Below are positions 1 to 9,417 of a DNA stretch of 64,000 nucleotides, in pieces. The stretch's first letter is position 1, and each line of letters opens with the position of its first letter. The notes below the pieces were generated by a model. That model searched no databases and was not told the origin of the DNA. It saw only the letters and a list, made by a program, of their open reading frames with translations. This stretch comes from Amphritea sp. Lineage in GTDB: Bacteria > Pseudomonadota > Gammaproteobacteria > Pseudomonadales > Balneatricaceae. The stretch covers positions 1 through 64,000 of the forward strand of contig JAOXSA010000231.1 in the NCBI GenBank assembly GCA_025800245.1, in the 5' to 3' direction. Position numbers and translations under genes: made by a program.

Positions 1-147
1 CACATCGCAAGGCAACTCTGACGCCCTGCCCTGCGCATTCAGACAGCCTCAGCACACTACCTAAGTTGGTGATAGTGCTGACAAACACCCTGTACCCAAC
101 ACCCAAATCAGCTACTTATTTGATCTGCATCACCTTTCAAAAAGCAC
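1..147. other. Left-edge segment with no assigned gene
   Basis: This stretch lies beyond the asd terminator. On the minus strand a possible ATG at about 36-38 (preceded by GAGG) opens a frame that runs off the left edge, but only about 12 codons are visible and none is recognisable. In related genomes the next gene after asd on the same strand is often fimV; nothing here is enough to claim that. Confidence 0.3.
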
Positions 148-176
148 AAAAAAACCGGCAGCAGCCGGTTTTTTTT
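148..176. terminator. Bidirectional intrinsic terminator after asd
   Basis: A stem ACCGGC/GCCGGT with an AGCA loop is flanked by an A-run on the left and eight T on the right, so it can act on either strand. On the minus strand it ends the asd transcript 17 bases past the stop codon. Confidence 0.85.
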
Positions 177-192
177 AATTGCAAGTGACTGA

Positions 193-1308
193 TCAGTCTT
201 CCAGCAGGATACGTAGCATACGGCGCAGCGGCTCAGCAGCACCCCACAGCAACTGGTCACCAACACTGAATGCATTCAGGAACTCATCACCCAGGTTCAT
301 CTTACGCAGACGACCCACAGGAATATCCAGAGTGCCGGTGATCTTCGCCGGTGTCAGTTCCTGAGCAGTGATATCACGATCGTTCGGAATCACCTTAACC
401 CAGTCGTTTGCTTCAGCGATCATGGACTCGATCTCATCCATCGGTACATTCTGCTTCAACTTAATAGTGAACGCCTGGCTATGGCAGCGCATTGCGCCGA
501 TACGTACGCAGGTACCATCGATAGGGATCGGGCTGTCATCCAGACCCAGAATTTTGTTGGTCTCAGCGAAAGCTTTCCACTCTTCACGACTCTGACCGTT
601 ATCCAGCTTGGTATCGATCCATGGGATCAGAGAGCCAGCCAGTGGCACACCGAAGTTATCGGTTGGCATCGCATCGCTACGGATGGTTTCCGCTACCTGG
701 CGGTCAATATCCAGAATGGCAGATGCCGGATTCGCCAGATCAGCTGCTACCGACTCTTTAATAATACCCATCTGCGAGATCAGCTCGCGCATGTGACGGG
801 CACCGCCACCGGATGCTGCCTGATAAGTCATGGAGGTCATCCACTCGATCTGACCGGCATTGAACAGGCCACCCAGACCCATCAGCATCAGAGATACGGT
901 GCAGTTACCGCCAACATAGGTTTTAACACCTTTGCTCAGGCCGTCTTTGATGACATTCATGTTCACAGGATCCAGTACGATGATCGCGCTGTCATCCATA
1001 CGCAGGGAAGACGCCGCATCGATCCAGTAACCTTCCCAGCCGGCATTGCGCAGATCAGCATACACCTGTTTCGTGTAGTCACCGCCCTGACAGGAAATAA
1101 TGGCATCCATCTGTTTTAACTCATCAATGGATGTCGCATCTTTCAGCGCAGGAATATCTTTACCGATATCCGGACCTGCCTGACCCACCTGGGATGTGGT
1201 GAAGAAGACCGGCTCTTCGATATGATCGAAATCACGCTCTTCCATCATGCGTTGCATAAGCACGGAACCCACCATTCCGCGCCAGCCAACAAAACCTACA
1301 CGTTTCAT
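193..1308 (-). CDS. asd: Aspartate-semialdehyde dehydrogenase
   Basis: It converts L-aspartyl-4-phosphate to aspartate semialdehyde with NADPH, the branch point to lysine/diaminopimelate, threonine and methionine. The product has 371 residues, the usual length of the gammaproteobacterial enzyme. The N-terminal [10 protein letters not shown] is the nucleotide-binding loop, and the [10 protein letters not shown] segment carries the catalytic Cys at about residue 136. I start at the ATG at 1308, because the frame extends upstream only with a non-homologous hydrophobic stretch and [11 protein letters not shown] is the family N-terminus. It follows leuB by 156 bases on the same strand, the leuCDB-asd order known from pseudomonads. 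The gap holds a hairpin but no strong terminator, so read-through from leuB is possible. Confidence 0.96.
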   Translation of the reverse strand: MKRVGFVGWRGMVGSVLMQRMMEERDFDHIEEPVFFTTSQVGQAGPDIGKDIPALKDATSIDELKQMDAIISCQGGDYTKQVYADLRNAGWEGYWIDAASSLRMDDSAIIVLDPVNMNVIKDGLSKGVKTYVGGNCTVSLMLMGLGGLFNAGQIEWMTSMTYQAASGGGARHMRELISQMGIIKESVAADLANPASAILDIDRQVAETIRSDAMPTDNFGVPLAGSLIPWIDTKLDNGQSREEWKAFAETNKILGLDDSPIPIDGTCVRIGAMRCHSQAFTIKLKQNVPMDEIESMIAEANDWVKVIPNDRDITAQELTPAKITGTLDIPVGRLRKMNLGDEFLNAFSVGDQLLWGAAEPLRRMLRILLED

Positions 1309-1373
1309 TAAATTCACCAAAGTAATATATATAAACAACAAAGCCGGTACCGCCATCGATACCAGCTTTCGTA

Positions 1374-1394
1374 AACCCTGACCGCATCAGGGTT
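1374..1394 (-). other. Hairpin in the leuB-asd spacer
   Basis: AACCCTGA and TCAGGGTT form a perfect 8-bp stem around a 5-base loop. There is no clear U-tract on the minus strand, so it looks more like an RNA processing or stabilising hairpin, or a weak attenuator, than a full terminator. Confidence 0.45.
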
Positions 1395-1464
1395 CATCAA
1401 TTATGCAACATTTCGGCTGCACAAACTATGGTCTGACCGTTGATTTACAACAGCCCGGAGCAAT

Positions 1465-2547
1465 TTACTTCTGCAGTGCGGCAACCACCGCGTCGCCCAT
1501 CTCAGAAGTGGAGACTTTCTGCATACCTTCTGACCAGATATCTGCAGTACGCAGGTTCTGATCCAGCACAGTGCTAACAGCTGCCTCAATGCGATCAGCA
1601 GTTTCACCGGCATTCAGAGAGTAACGCAGCATCATTGCCGCAGACAGAATGGTTGCCAGCGGGTTAGCGATACCCTGACCAGCGATATCCGGTGCAGAAC
1701 CGTGACACGGCTCGTACATACCCTTACCGCTCTCATCCAGAGACGCAGATGGCAGCATACCGATAGAACCGGTCAGCATCGCTGCCGCATCAGACAGAAT
1801 ATCACCGAACATATTGCCGGTTACCATCACGTCAAACTGCTTCGGCGCACGCACCAGCTGCATCGCAGCGTTATCCACGTACATGTGGCTCAGTTCAACT
1901 TCAGGATACTCTTTCGCCAGATCATCCATAATTTCACGCCACAGCACGGTTACTTCCAGCACGTTGGCTTTATCGACAGAACACAGACGCTTATCACGGG
2001 CCATCGCAGCCTCGAATGCAACGCGACCGATACGACGGATCTCATTCTCGTCATACACGTAAGTGTTGTAACCTTCACGGATACCGCCTTCTTTCTCACG
2101 TACGCCGCGTGGCTGGCCAAAGTAGATACCGCCAGTCAGCTCACGTACGATCAGAATATCCAGACCGGCAACGATCTCCGGCTTCAGAGAGGATGCATCC
2201 GCCAGTTGCGGGTACAGAATCGCCGGACGCAGGTTTCCGAACAGTTCCAGGTTTGAACGGATACCCAGCAGACCTTTTTCAGGACGGATCTGGAAGTCAG
2301 GGTTGGTATCCCATTTAGGGCCACCGACCGCACCCAGCAGAATCGCATCAGCCGCTTTTGCCGCTTCCAACGTTGCTTCTGGCAGTGGTACGCCGTCAGC
2401 ATCAATCGCGCAACCACCTACCAGTGCTTCAGACAACTCCAGTCCCAGGTTGTCCTGCTCATTCACCAACTCCAGCACACGGCGAGCTTCAGCAACAATT
2501 TCAGGACCAATGCCATCACCTGGCAGAATCAGTACATTTTTAGACAT
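1465..2547 (-). CDS. leuB: 3-isopropylmalate dehydrogenase
   Basis: It oxidises and decarboxylates 3-isopropylmalate with NAD+ to give 2-oxoisocaproate, the third leucine-specific step. The 360-residue length is standard. Family marks include the N-terminal LPGDGIGPE, the [10 protein letters not shown] segment around residues 136-145, and the C-terminal [17 protein letters not shown]-binding region. The ATG at 2547 has an AAGG Shine-Dalgarno about eight bases upstream. It is the third gene of leuC-leuD-leuB, 80 bases after leuD. It belongs to the isocitrate/isopropylmalate dehydrogenase family; the operon context settles the substrate. Confidence 0.97.
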   Translation of the reverse strand: MSKNVLILPGDGIGPEIVAEARRVLELVNEQDNLGLELSEALVGGCAIDADGVPLPEATLEAAKAADAILLGAVGGPKWDTNPDFQIRPEKGLLGIRSNLELFGNLRPAILYPQLADASSLKPEIVAGLDILIVRELTGGIYFGQPRGVREKEGGIREGYNTYVYDENEIRRIGRVAFEAAMARDKRLCSVDKANVLEVTVLWREIMDDLAKEYPEVELSHMYVDNAAMQLVRAPKQFDVMVTGNMFGDILSDAAAMLTGSIGMLPSASLDESGKGMYEPCHGSAPDIAGQGIANPLATILSAAMMLRYSLNAGETADRIEAAVSTVLDQNLRTADIWSEGMQKVSTSEMGDAVVAALQK

Positions 2548-2627
2548 GTTTTAAACCTTGTAACTTAAACCTTGAAAAAGGGACTGGCGTTACGCCACCC
2601 CCTGAATAAATAGTATTGCGAACCGGC

Positions 2628-3275
2628 TTATTGAATCGCGCCAAACAACCATGGCGCTGATTCGCGGCGTTTCGCCTCATAAGCTTTAATATCATCAGCG
2701 TGTTGCAGAGTCAGACCGATATCGTCCAGACCATTCAGCAGGCAATGCTTACGGAAATCATCGATTTCGAATGCCATTGTCTCACCGGCAGGTGTTTTAA
2801 CAACCTGGTTTTCCAGATCGATAGTCAGCTCGTAACCTTCGGTTGCAGCAACCTCTTTAAACAGCTGATCCACCTGCTCATCGCTCAGTACGATCGGCAA
2901 CAGACCGTTCTTAAAGCAGTTATTGTAGAAGATCTCAGCAAAGCTTGGTGCGATCACGCAACGGATACCGAAATCGTCCAGCGCCCATGGCGCATGCTCA
3001 CGGCTGGAACCACAACCAAAGTTCTCGCGAGCCAGCAGAACGCTGGTACCCTGATAGCGGCTCTGGTTCAGCACAAATTCTTCATTCAGCGGACGGCCAG
3101 TGCAATCCTGATCCGGCTGACCTTCATCCAGGTAACGCAGCTCGTCAAACAGGTTCTTACCGAAACCGGAACGCTTGATCGATTTCAGGAACTGCTTTGG
3201 AATGATCATATCGGTATCGACGTTGGCACGATCCATCGGTGCAGCGATACCAGTGTGGGTCATAAACTTCTTCAT
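2628..3275 (-). CDS. leuD: 3-isopropylmalate dehydratase, small subunit
   Basis: This is the swivel-domain subunit that pairs with LeuC to isomerise 2-isopropylmalate to 3-isopropylmalate. It has 215 residues, against about 200 in E. coli. Typical segments are the N-terminal [19 protein letters not shown] and the [13 protein letters not shown] loop around residues 87-99. The ATG at 3275 is preceded by GGGAG at good spacing. It lies 19 bases after the leuC stop, so the two subunits are probably co-translated. Confidence 0.97.
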   Translation of the reverse strand: MKKFMTHTGIAAPMDRANVDTDMIIPKQFLKSIKRSGFGKNLFDELRYLDEGQPDQDCTGRPLNEEFVLNQSRYQGTSVLLARENFGCGSSREHAPWALDDFGIRCVIAPSFAEIFYNNCFKNGLLPIVLSDEQVDQLFKEVAATEGYELTIDLENQVVKTPAGETMAFEIDDFRKHCLLNGLDDIGLTLQHADDIKAYEAKRRESAPWLFGAIQ

Positions 3276-3294
3276 TTTCGCTCTCCCGATACCT

Positions 3295-4713
3295 TTACTT
3301 AATCAACTCACGCACATCAACGAAGTGGCCTGTCACCGCAGCTGCAGCGGCCATCGCCGGGCTTACCAGGTGGGTACGACCACCGAAGCCCTGGCGGCCT
3401 TCGAAGTTACGGTTAGAAGTAGAGGCACAGTGTTCGCCGTTACCCAGCTTGTCCGGGTTCATCGCCAGGCACATGGAACAACCCGGCTCACGCCACTCAA
3501 GGCCGGCCTCGGTAAAGATCTTATCCAGACCTTCTTTTTCCGCCTGCTCTTTCACCAGACCGGAACCTGGAACCACCAGCGCCTGAATAATGTTTCCAGC
3601 TACTTTACGACCCTCAACGACTTTCGCCGCATCACGCAGATCTTCAATACGGGAGTTGGTGCAGGAACCGATGAAAACACGGTCCAGCTTGATATCGGTA
3701 ATATTCTGATCCGCTTCCAGCCCCATGTACTGCAATGCGCGGTTGATACCGTCAATTGTTACCTGATCAGTTTCATTGGCAGGATTCGGCACCTGGCCGG
3801 AAACACCTACAACCATCTCAGGAGACGTACCCCAGGTAACCTGCGGCTCAATATCCGCCGCACTGATCTCTACCACAGAGTCAAATTCAGCATCAGCATC
3901 GGAGATCAGATCAGCCCAGGCAGCGACTGCCTGATCCCACTGTTCACCTTTTGGTGCAAATGGACGGCCTTCAACGTAATCGATGGTGGTCTGATCCACA
4001 GCCACCAGACCGACACGTGCACCAGCTTCAATCGCCATGTTACACACGGTCATCCGACCTTCCATAGACATCGCACGGAAGACATCACCACCAAACTCAA
4101 TCGCATAACCCGTACCGCCCGCGGTACCGATCACACCGATGACGTGCAGCACAACATCTTTAGGGGTCACGCCGATGCCCAGCTCACCATCGACCTTCAC
4201 CAGCATATTCTTCATTTTCTTGGTGATCAGACACTGGGTCGCCAGTACGTGCTCAACCTCAGAAGTACCAACACCGTGAGCCAGTGCACCCAGTGCACCC
4301 AGCGTTGCGGTGTGAGAATCACCACACACAGCAGTAACACCCGGCAGAATTGCGCCCTGTTCCGGCGCCATCACGTGAACGATACCCTGACGCTGATCGT
4401 TCATCTTGAATTCCAGAATACCGAACTCATCGCAGTTCTCATCCAGGGTTTTTACCTGAATTTTAGATACCGGATCAACAATCTCATCAACACCACCAGA
4501 ACGCTCCGTGGTCGGCACGTTGTGATCCGGAGTTGCGATGTTGGCATCAATTCGCCATGGCTGACGGCCAGCCATACGCAGCCCTTCGAACGCCTGCGGT
4601 GATGTTACTTCATGCAGTACCTGACGATCGATATAGATCAAAGAGCTACCATCATCATTCGTACGCACCAGATGCGATTCGAACAATTTGTCGTATAACG
4701 TTTTTCCAGCCAT
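3295..4713 (-). CDS. leuC: 3-isopropylmalate dehydratase, large subunit
   Basis: This aconitase-family subunit carries the [4Fe-4S] cluster that catalyses the dehydration/hydration of isopropylmalate. It has 472 residues, the normal length. The cluster ligands are visible as Cys351 in GSCTNSR and Cys412/Cys415 in [10 protein letters not shown]. The ATG at 4713 has GAGG upstream. It is the promoter-proximal gene of leuCDB(-asd) and is divergent from a LysR-type gene 233 bases away. That arrangement suggests the regulator acts on the shared intergenic region. Confidence 0.97.
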   Translation of the reverse strand: MAGKTLYDKLFESHLVRTNDDGSSLIYIDRQVLHEVTSPQAFEGLRMAGRQPWRIDANIATPDHNVPTTERSGGVDEIVDPVSKIQVKTLDENCDEFGILEFKMNDQRQGIVHVMAPEQGAILPGVTAVCGDSHTATLGALGALAHGVGTSEVEHVLATQCLITKKMKNMLVKVDGELGIGVTPKDVVLHVIGVIGTAGGTGYAIEFGGDVFRAMSMEGRMTVCNMAIEAGARVGLVAVDQTTIDYVEGRPFAPKGEQWDQAVAAWADLISDADAEFDSVVEISAADIEPQVTWGTSPEMVVGVSGQVPNPANETDQVTIDGINRALQYMGLEADQNITDIKLDRVFIGSCTNSRIEDLRDAAKVVEGRKVAGNIIQALVVPGSGLVKEQAEKEGLDKIFTEAGLEWREPGCSMCLAMNPDKLGNGEHCASTSNRNFEGRQGFGGRTHLVSPAMAAAAAVTGHFVDVRELIK

Positions 4714-4867
4714 GGGACATTAACCTCGACTCTGTCTCATTTATTCTCGATTGTTCAGGCCACTTTCTCTGCGCAAATCTGTCACACAAAAAGGCCTGTC
4801 AATTTCTTATGCTGCAATCCTAATGCAGGGCTAACTACAACACAAATTCATATTTTTTATACTTTAC

Positions 4868-4910
4868 ATTCCAATCAGGAATACTAAGATATTTCACTAT
4901 TCCGATCAGG
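4868..4910. promoter_or_regulatory. Candidate LysR-type operator in the leuC/lysR spacer
   Basis: A perfect interrupted palindrome ATTCC-AATCA-GGAAT sits at 4868-4882 and fits the T-N11-A rule of LysR regulators. A near-copy, ATTCCGATCAGG, starts exactly 31 bases later at 4899, about three helical turns, on the same face. The pair lies 37-79 bases upstream of the lysR start and about 155-200 upstream of leuC. It is inferred to be the recognition plus activation site of the adjacent regulator. Confidence 0.6.
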
Positions 4911-4946
4911 CACTTTTACTCAACGGCCCGTTGCACGGAGCAGCTT

Positions 4947-5822
4947 ATGGATACCAATACACTGCAAGCATTTATTGCTGTCGCTGAACAAGCATCATTT
5001 TCGAAAGCGGCCGATGCGCTCTTTCTTACCCAATCCGCAATCAGCAAGCGCATAGCGCTACTGGAGGATCAGCTTAGTACTAAGCTGTTTGATCGGATCG
5101 GCCGCACCATCACTCTGACAGAAGCGGGCAATGCCCTGCTCCCCCGGGCCCATCGCATGCTACTGGAACTGGAGGATGCGCGGCGATCAATAAGCAACCT
5201 CAGCGGCGAAATCAGCGGCACCCTGTCTATTGCCGCCAGCCACCACATCAGCATCCACCGCCTCCCCCCGGTACTGCGCCAGTTTGCTAACGACTGCCCG
5301 GAAGTCGTACTCGACATTCGTTTCGATGAGTCAGAGCTGGCCTATGACAGCGTGATCCGAGGCCGGCTGGAGCTGGCACTGATCACCCTGGCCCCACAGC
5401 CAGATTCCAACATTGTTTCGGAGACGATCTGGGAAGATCAGCTTCGCTATGTAGTAGCACCGGATCATCCTCTGGCCAGCTATAAGGCTGTCAGTCTGCA
5501 ACAACTGACCGAGTACAACGCCATCCTGCCCGGCAGTAAAACCTTTACCCGTCAGATTGCCGAACAGCAGTTTTCTGAACAGGGCCTGCAGCCACAGGTA
5601 TCGATGTCGACCACCTCTCTGGATACTATCCGCATGATGGCTCAGATCGGCCTGGGCTGGAGCCTGTTACCGGAAACGCTGATCCGGGATGATTTTAAAA
5701 CCCTTAACGTTGACGCACCGCCAGTCACCCGACAACTGGGCTATATCACTCACAAAGAACGAACCCTGAGTAATGCCGCCCGCTATTTCATTCAACTATT
5801 GGACCGGGAAAAGGCTTTATAA
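4947..5822 (+). CDS. LysR-family transcriptional regulator
   Basis: The product has 291 residues, the usual LysR size. Residues 1-60 form the winged helix-turn-helix (FSKAADALFLTQSAISKRIALLE), and residues 88-290 the periplasmic-binding-like effector domain. The ATG is preceded by CGGAG at eight bases. It is divergent from leuC, and a LysR in this position is common in pseudomonads, so control of leuCDB is the natural guess. It does not look like E. coli LeuO, and the effector is unknown. Autoregulation is likely because the candidate operator lies just upstream of its own start. Confidence 0.9.
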   Translation: MDTNTLQAFIAVAEQASFSKAADALFLTQSAISKRIALLEDQLSTKLFDRIGRTITLTEAGNALLPRAHRMLLELEDARRSISNLSGEISGTLSIAASHHISIHRLPPVLRQFANDCPEVVLDIRFDESELAYDSVIRGRLELALITLAPQPDSNIVSETIWEDQLRYVVAPDHPLASYKAVSLQQLTEYNAILPGSKTFTRQIAEQQFSEQGLQPQVSMSTTSLDTIRMMAQIGLGWSLLPETLIRDDFKTLNVDAPPVTRQLGYITHKERTLSNAARYFIQLLDREKAL

Positions 5823-5906
5823 ACAGCCTTAACTTTCATTACTATAAAGCCATATCACTGACGCAAAACAACAATAAAATCGCCCGAAAAAAGGACAGCG
5901 CCCTGT

Positions 5907-6890
5907 ATGACTGACAGTTTCAGCAACGACCCGCAACAATGGTTTCAGGAGCAAACCGAACGCTGGCAAAAGCTACTTCAGGGGCAGCCTGCAGCCGAGT
6001 CCACCAGCTGGGTGCAGTTTTTCAACAGCGACCATCAGGATCTGTTCAAACACCTGGGCGACAATCTCGGCGAACATCAGGAAGCCCTGATGCAGATGGT
6101 CAACAGCCAATCCAGCCGCTTTACCGAATTTGCCGAATCGCTTCTGAAACAGTCTCAGTCTGATAACCCGCCGAGTCAGGACAACACCGATAAACTGATT
6201 AGTGATTTCCGTGATTATCTGCAACAGCAGTGCAATGAACTGCTGACTCAGCAATGGAATCTGCCAGAACCCTTTGCCAGCCTGATTAAGAAATTACCTT
6301 TAGGCCAGCAACAGCAACTGACTGAAGGCCCGCTGCGGAAGTATCTGGAACAACTGGCTGCGACACCGGATCTCGGCAGCATGCCTTTCAGCAACAGCCA
6401 GATCCGCTCGGTGTCTCAGTCCATACTGGACTACCAGGATGCGCTCAAAGATTACCTGCAACAGTACGACCTGATTTTCGATCAGGCCAGTGAACAACTG
6501 AAGCAGGTGTTACAGCAGCCGGGCATCGAGATCGACAGTGTAAAGACACTGCATAATCTCTGGGTCGATTGCTATGAAAAAGCCTACGCCAAGCAGGTGT
6601 TCACTCCCCAGTATCAATCCTGTCACGGCCGTATCAGCAACAGCCTGATGCGCGCCCGGAAACTGGCCTTTGAAGCCCGCGACCGCAAGCTGCAGGAATT
6701 TGGCTTTGTTACCCGTGCAGAACTGGATGCAAGCCTCAGACTGCAGCACAAAATGCGCAAACAACTCAAGTCACAAACCCAACAAGTCAATGAGTTACAG
6801 AAACAAGTTCTCCTGCTTACTGAACAATTGACTAACAACTCCAGCGCCAAACCATCGCCACAAAAGAATAACAAGAAGGCAACATCATGA
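5907..6890 (+). CDS. phaE: Class III PHA synthase subunit PhaE
   Basis: This is the non-catalytic partner of the class III polyhydroxyalkanoate synthase, which polymerises hydroxyacyl-CoA on the granule surface. It has 327 residues and is rich in Gln, Asn and Asp. It has no enzyme motif and shows the family's helical layout with a C-terminal coiled coil (about 270-315, KLQEFGFVTRAELDASLRL onward) and a Lys/Ser-rich tail. Its stop overlaps the phaC start as ATGA, so the two subunits are translationally coupled. AAGGA lies upstream of the ATG. PhaE proteins diverge quickly, so the adjacent class III PhaC is the strongest support. Confidence 0.88.
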   Translation: MTDSFSNDPQQWFQEQTERWQKLLQGQPAAESTSWVQFFNSDHQDLFKHLGDNLGEHQEALMQMVNSQSSRFTEFAESLLKQSQSDNPPSQDNTDKLISDFRDYLQQQCNELLTQQWNLPEPFASLIKKLPLGQQQQLTEGPLRKYLEQLAATPDLGSMPFSNSQIRSVSQSILDYQDALKDYLQQYDLIFDQASEQLKQVLQQPGIEIDSVKTLHNLWVDCYEKAYAKQVFTPQYQSCHGRISNSLMRARKLAFEARDRKLQEFGFVTRAELDASLRLQHKMRKQLKSQTQQVNELQKQVLLLTEQLTNNSSAKPSPQKNNKKATS

Positions 6891-7987
6891 GCAGATTTAA
6901 CCTGAATCCCGAGCAGATTGCCCGGGAACTGAGCGAGTTTAATCAACAACTGTTGGACAGCTATCACACCCTGCAGCAGATCGATGAGATCAATGTCGGC
7001 CAGACGCCTCACGAGATCATCTATAGCGAAGACAAGCTCCAACTGCTGCACTACCAGGCCATCAAAACGCCGGGGCGGAAACGCTGCACCACCCCGGTAC
7101 TGATCTGCTATGCCTTAGTCAACAGACCTTATATGGTCGATCTGGATCAAGAACGCTCCTTCGTGCGGCGCTTGCTGGAACTGGGCATCGATGTCTACCT
7201 TATCGACTGGGGCTACCCGGATGCCGCTGACCGCTATCTGGATCTGGATGACTACATCAACGGTTATCTCAATAACTGCGTCGATCAGGTCATCAGCCAC
7301 TCAGGCAAACCCGAGACCAACCTGCTGGGCATCTGCCAGGGCGGTAGCTTCAGCCTCTGCTACACCGCCCTCTACCCGGAGAAAATCCGTAATCTGGTAA
7401 CCACGGTGACACCGGTCGATTTTCAAACCCCGGATAATATGCTCAGTCATCTGGCGCAGCAGATTGATGTCGATCTCGCCGTTGACACCTACGGAAATAT
7501 TCCCGGCGCCATGCTTAACGATGCCTACAACGCGCTGATGCCGATGAGACTCGGATTACAGAAAAATCTGAACATCCCCCGCCAACTGAAAGACCAGGCC
7601 TCCGCCATGAACTTCCTGCGCATGGAAAAATGGATCTACGACAGCCCCGATCAGGCCGGCGAAGCCTTCCGTGAGTTCATCACCACATTCTTCAAGGGCA
7701 ACGGTTTTATCAACGGCGATGCGATCATTGGCGAGCGCAGTGTCGACCTCAAACAGATCACGCAACCATTGCTGAATGTCTTCGGTAGCTCTGACCATCT
7801 GGTACCTCCCTCCGCCTCCAGAGCACTCAATGGATTAACTGCCAGTCAGGACTATCAGGAATACGAAGTACCCTCTGGCCATATCGGCGTGTTTGTGTCC
7901 GGGCAATCCCAGCAAAAAGTAGCTCCCATGATTGCCGACTGGCTGAAACTGCATGATAAGAGCGCAGCAAAAACCCCAAAGAAATGA
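6887..7987 (+). CDS. phaC: Class III poly(3-hydroxyalkanoate) synthase catalytic subunit
   Basis: It polymerises (R)-3-hydroxyacyl-CoA into PHA with release of CoA. The short 366-residue form is characteristic of class III synthases, compared with about 560-600 in class I. The lipase-like box GICQGG places the nucleophile at Cys150, and Asp303 (GSSDHLVPP) and His332 (PSGHIGVF) complete the triad. These match the Allochromatium vinosum positions to within one residue. It overlaps phaE by four bases. A separate class I synthase lies at 40282, so this genome carries two classes. No terminator is obvious before speD. Confidence 0.95.
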   Translation: MSRFNLNPEQIARELSEFNQQLLDSYHTLQQIDEINVGQTPHEIIYSEDKLQLLHYQAIKTPGRKRCTTPVLICYALVNRPYMVDLDQERSFVRRLLELGIDVYLIDWGYPDAADRYLDLDDYINGYLNNCVDQVISHSGKPETNLLGICQGGSFSLCYTALYPEKIRNLVTTVTPVDFQTPDNMLSHLAQQIDVDLAVDTYGNIPGAMLNDAYNALMPMRLGLQKNLNIPRQLKDQASAMNFLRMEKWIYDSPDQAGEAFREFITTFFKGNGFINGDAIIGERSVDLKQITQPLLNVFGSSDHLVPPSASRALNGLTASQDYQEYEVPSGHIGVFVSGQSQQKVAPMIADWLKLHDKSAAKTPKK

Positions 7988-8054
7988 TGTAAATTTCGCT
8001 TTTGCTCAGACCGATTCTCAACTAAAATCCGCCCACTGAATTTTCGTTAGTTAT

Positions 8055-8075
8055 GAGGCCATCAAACCCGGCCTC
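8055..8075 (+). promoter_or_regulatory. Hairpin just ahead of the speD ribosome binding site
   Basis: GAGGCC and GGCCTC form a perfect 6-bp stem with a 9-base loop. It ends five bases before the GGAG Shine-Dalgarno (8081-8084) of the TTG-initiated speD. It could tune translation, but no known element was recognised. Confidence 0.4.
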
Positions 8076-8092
8076 TCGCTGGAGTTACAACG

Positions 8093-8908
8093 TTGCCATC
8101 CAACAACAAAATCAGACTGCAGGGCTTCAACAACCTGACCAAAAGCCTGAGTTTCTGTATCTACGATGTCTGCTATGCGCAGACCCCGGAACAGAAAGCG
8201 GAATATATCGAGTATATCGATGAGCAGTATAACGCTGACCGTCTGACTGAAATCCTGTCCGAAGCCTGCGACATTATCGGCGCTACCGTTCTGAATGTTG
8301 CACGTCAGGACTATGAACCTCAGGGCGCCAGCGTGACCATTCTGGTTGCTGAAGAGCCGATAAAAGACTCTGAGAACGTGGACACCACGGAAAAGCCGGG
8401 GCCACTGCCTGACTCGGTCGTCGCACACCTGGATAAAAGTCATATCTGCGTACACACCTATCCGGAAGCTCATCCGGATGATGGCATCTGTACCTTCCGT
8501 GCTGATATTGAAGTGTCGACCTGCGGCATTATCTCTCCGCTGAAAGCGCTGAACTATCTGATTCACAAACTGGAATCTGATATTGTCACTATCGATTACC
8601 GGGTACGCGGCTTTACCCGTGACGTGAATGGCGTAAAACACTATATCGATCACGACATCAACTCTATTCAGAACTTTATCAGCCAGGATATTCACGATCA
8701 GTATCAGATGGTCGATGTGAACGTCTATCAGGAAAACATCTTCCATACCAAGATGCTGCTCAACGATTTCGATCTGAATACCTACCTGTTCGGCACGACT
8801 ACCGATGACCTGACAGGTCGCCAGGTTGAAGAGATCACTAAACGTCTTTATAAAGAGATGAACGAAATTTTCTACGGCCGAAATATGCCGGATATGAGCG
8901 AGAAATAA
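8093..8908 (+). CDS. speD: S-adenosylmethionine decarboxylase proenzyme
   Basis: It decarboxylates S-adenosylmethionine to supply the aminopropyl group for spermidine. The product has 271 residues and is the long E. coli-type enzyme (about 264), not the short archaeal/Bacillus type. The segment [16 protein letters not shown] contains the processing serine, Ser116, which becomes the pyruvoyl cofactor after self-cleavage. The start is TTG at 8093: it has GGAG eight bases upstream and there is no better in-frame start. Its partner speE lies 4.3 kb away on the other strand. Its own terminator has been split by an inserted element (8963-9166). Confidence 0.95.
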   Translation: MPSNNKIRLQGFNNLTKSLSFCIYDVCYAQTPEQKAEYIEYIDEQYNADRLTEILSEACDIIGATVLNVARQDYEPQGASVTILVAEEPIKDSENVDTTEKPGPLPDSVVAHLDKSHICVHTYPEAHPDDGICTFRADIEVSTCGIISPLKALNYLIHKLESDIVTIDYRVRGFTRDVNGVKHYIDHDINSIQNFISQDIHDQYQMVDVNVYQENIFHTKMLLNDFDLNTYLFGTTTDDLTGRQVEEITKRLYKEMNEIFYGRNMPDMSEK

Positions 8909-9010
8909 ACGCTATACTGACGGAAAGCCGTTCCTTAAATGATCAGAAAGCCCGCTTTAGCGCAATGCTGTTCACTTAAGCATTTTGAGCTAAGTCCGAG
9001 CTTGATAGAA

Positions 9011-9044
9011 AATCCAATACTGTCTTCAGTATCGGATTTTTTTT
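9011..9044 (+). terminator. Intrinsic terminator inside the MITE-like element
   Basis: The arms AATCCAATACTG and CAGTATCGGATT (one mismatch) surround a TCTT loop and are followed by eight T in total. It probably terminates speD transcripts now that the original terminator is interrupted. Confidence 0.75.
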
Positions 9045-9056
9045 CGCTTCTTTCAG

Positions 9057-9119
9057 GTAGTGAGGCACGTCCCCGTGCCGATTTAAACGATTTTTCGGCA
9101 CGAGGGCGTGCCTCGCTAC
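9057..9119. repeat. Imperfect 24-bp palindrome nested in the element
   Basis: The arms 9057-9080 and 9096-9119 match at 21 of 24 positions around a 15-base AT-rich loop. The core is GAGGCACG...CGTGCC. It resembles a REP-type dispersed palindrome and may be a second small repeat carried by, or nested in, the MITE. Confidence 0.6.
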
Positions 9120-9183
9120 AAGTCCAATCAAACCACTTTTATACAATCCTTAAGTGAACAGTATTGCGCTTTAGCGGGCTTTT

Positions 9184-9417
9184 TTTCGGCCGCCACAACG
9201 ATTTTTCAGCGACCGCTTAAAACCTGATTCCAACAACCAGCCCCTCCACACAAAAGCCCACCATACTCAGAGCCAAATAGAGAACAACAATCCTCACATC
9301 CACGACTGAGCGCAATAAAAAACCTTTAAACAGAATTAAACGCTGGGATCTTGCGTTGATACAGAGAACACAGTAAATTGCCGCCTCCCGCAGGTATCCA
9401 AAAGATCAGGCGGGCGA
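9184..9417 (+). other. Non-coding leader upstream of the small gene
   Basis: No gene is seen. Two stems are visible near the end: AACGC/GCGTT (9339-9357), and a two-part stem at 9381-9424 in which CCGCC/GGCGG encloses CCCGC/GCGGG. The second stem covers the start region of the following small frame. It matches no riboswitch class I recognise; the glycine-riboswitch core is absent. Confidence 0.4.

Larger units (their letters stand above)
8963..9166. mobile_element. MITE-like element, 204 bp
   Basis: The ends are 18-bp inverted repeats, 8963-8980 (CAATGCTGTTCACTTAAG) and 9149-9166, with one mismatch. The element is flanked on both sides by an identical 10-bp direct repeat, CGCTTTAGCG (8953-8962 and 9167-9176), read as the target-site duplication. 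There is no transposase frame; it would have to be mobilised in trans. A 10-bp duplication fits IS4-like transposases, but the family is inference. Inside are an intrinsic terminator and a larger palindrome, annotated separately. Confidence 0.75.
8947..9188 (+). terminator. Original speD terminator, split by an insertion
   Basis: The left half (8947-8962) and the right half (9167-9187) rejoin, after removal of one copy of CGCTTTAGCG and the element, into stem AAGCCCGC / GCGGGCTT with loop TTTA and a T-run. That is a textbook intrinsic terminator, now separated by about 200 bases. Confidence 0.75.

Noticed and set aside
3175..4602. 475-codon plus-strand frame opposite leuC
   Set aside because: It is a shadow of leuC; the translation is Thr/His-rich without domains and leuC is certain.
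8939..9157. 72-codon frame across the MITE-like element
   Set aside because: It reads through the terminal repeats, terminator and palindrome; no coding character.
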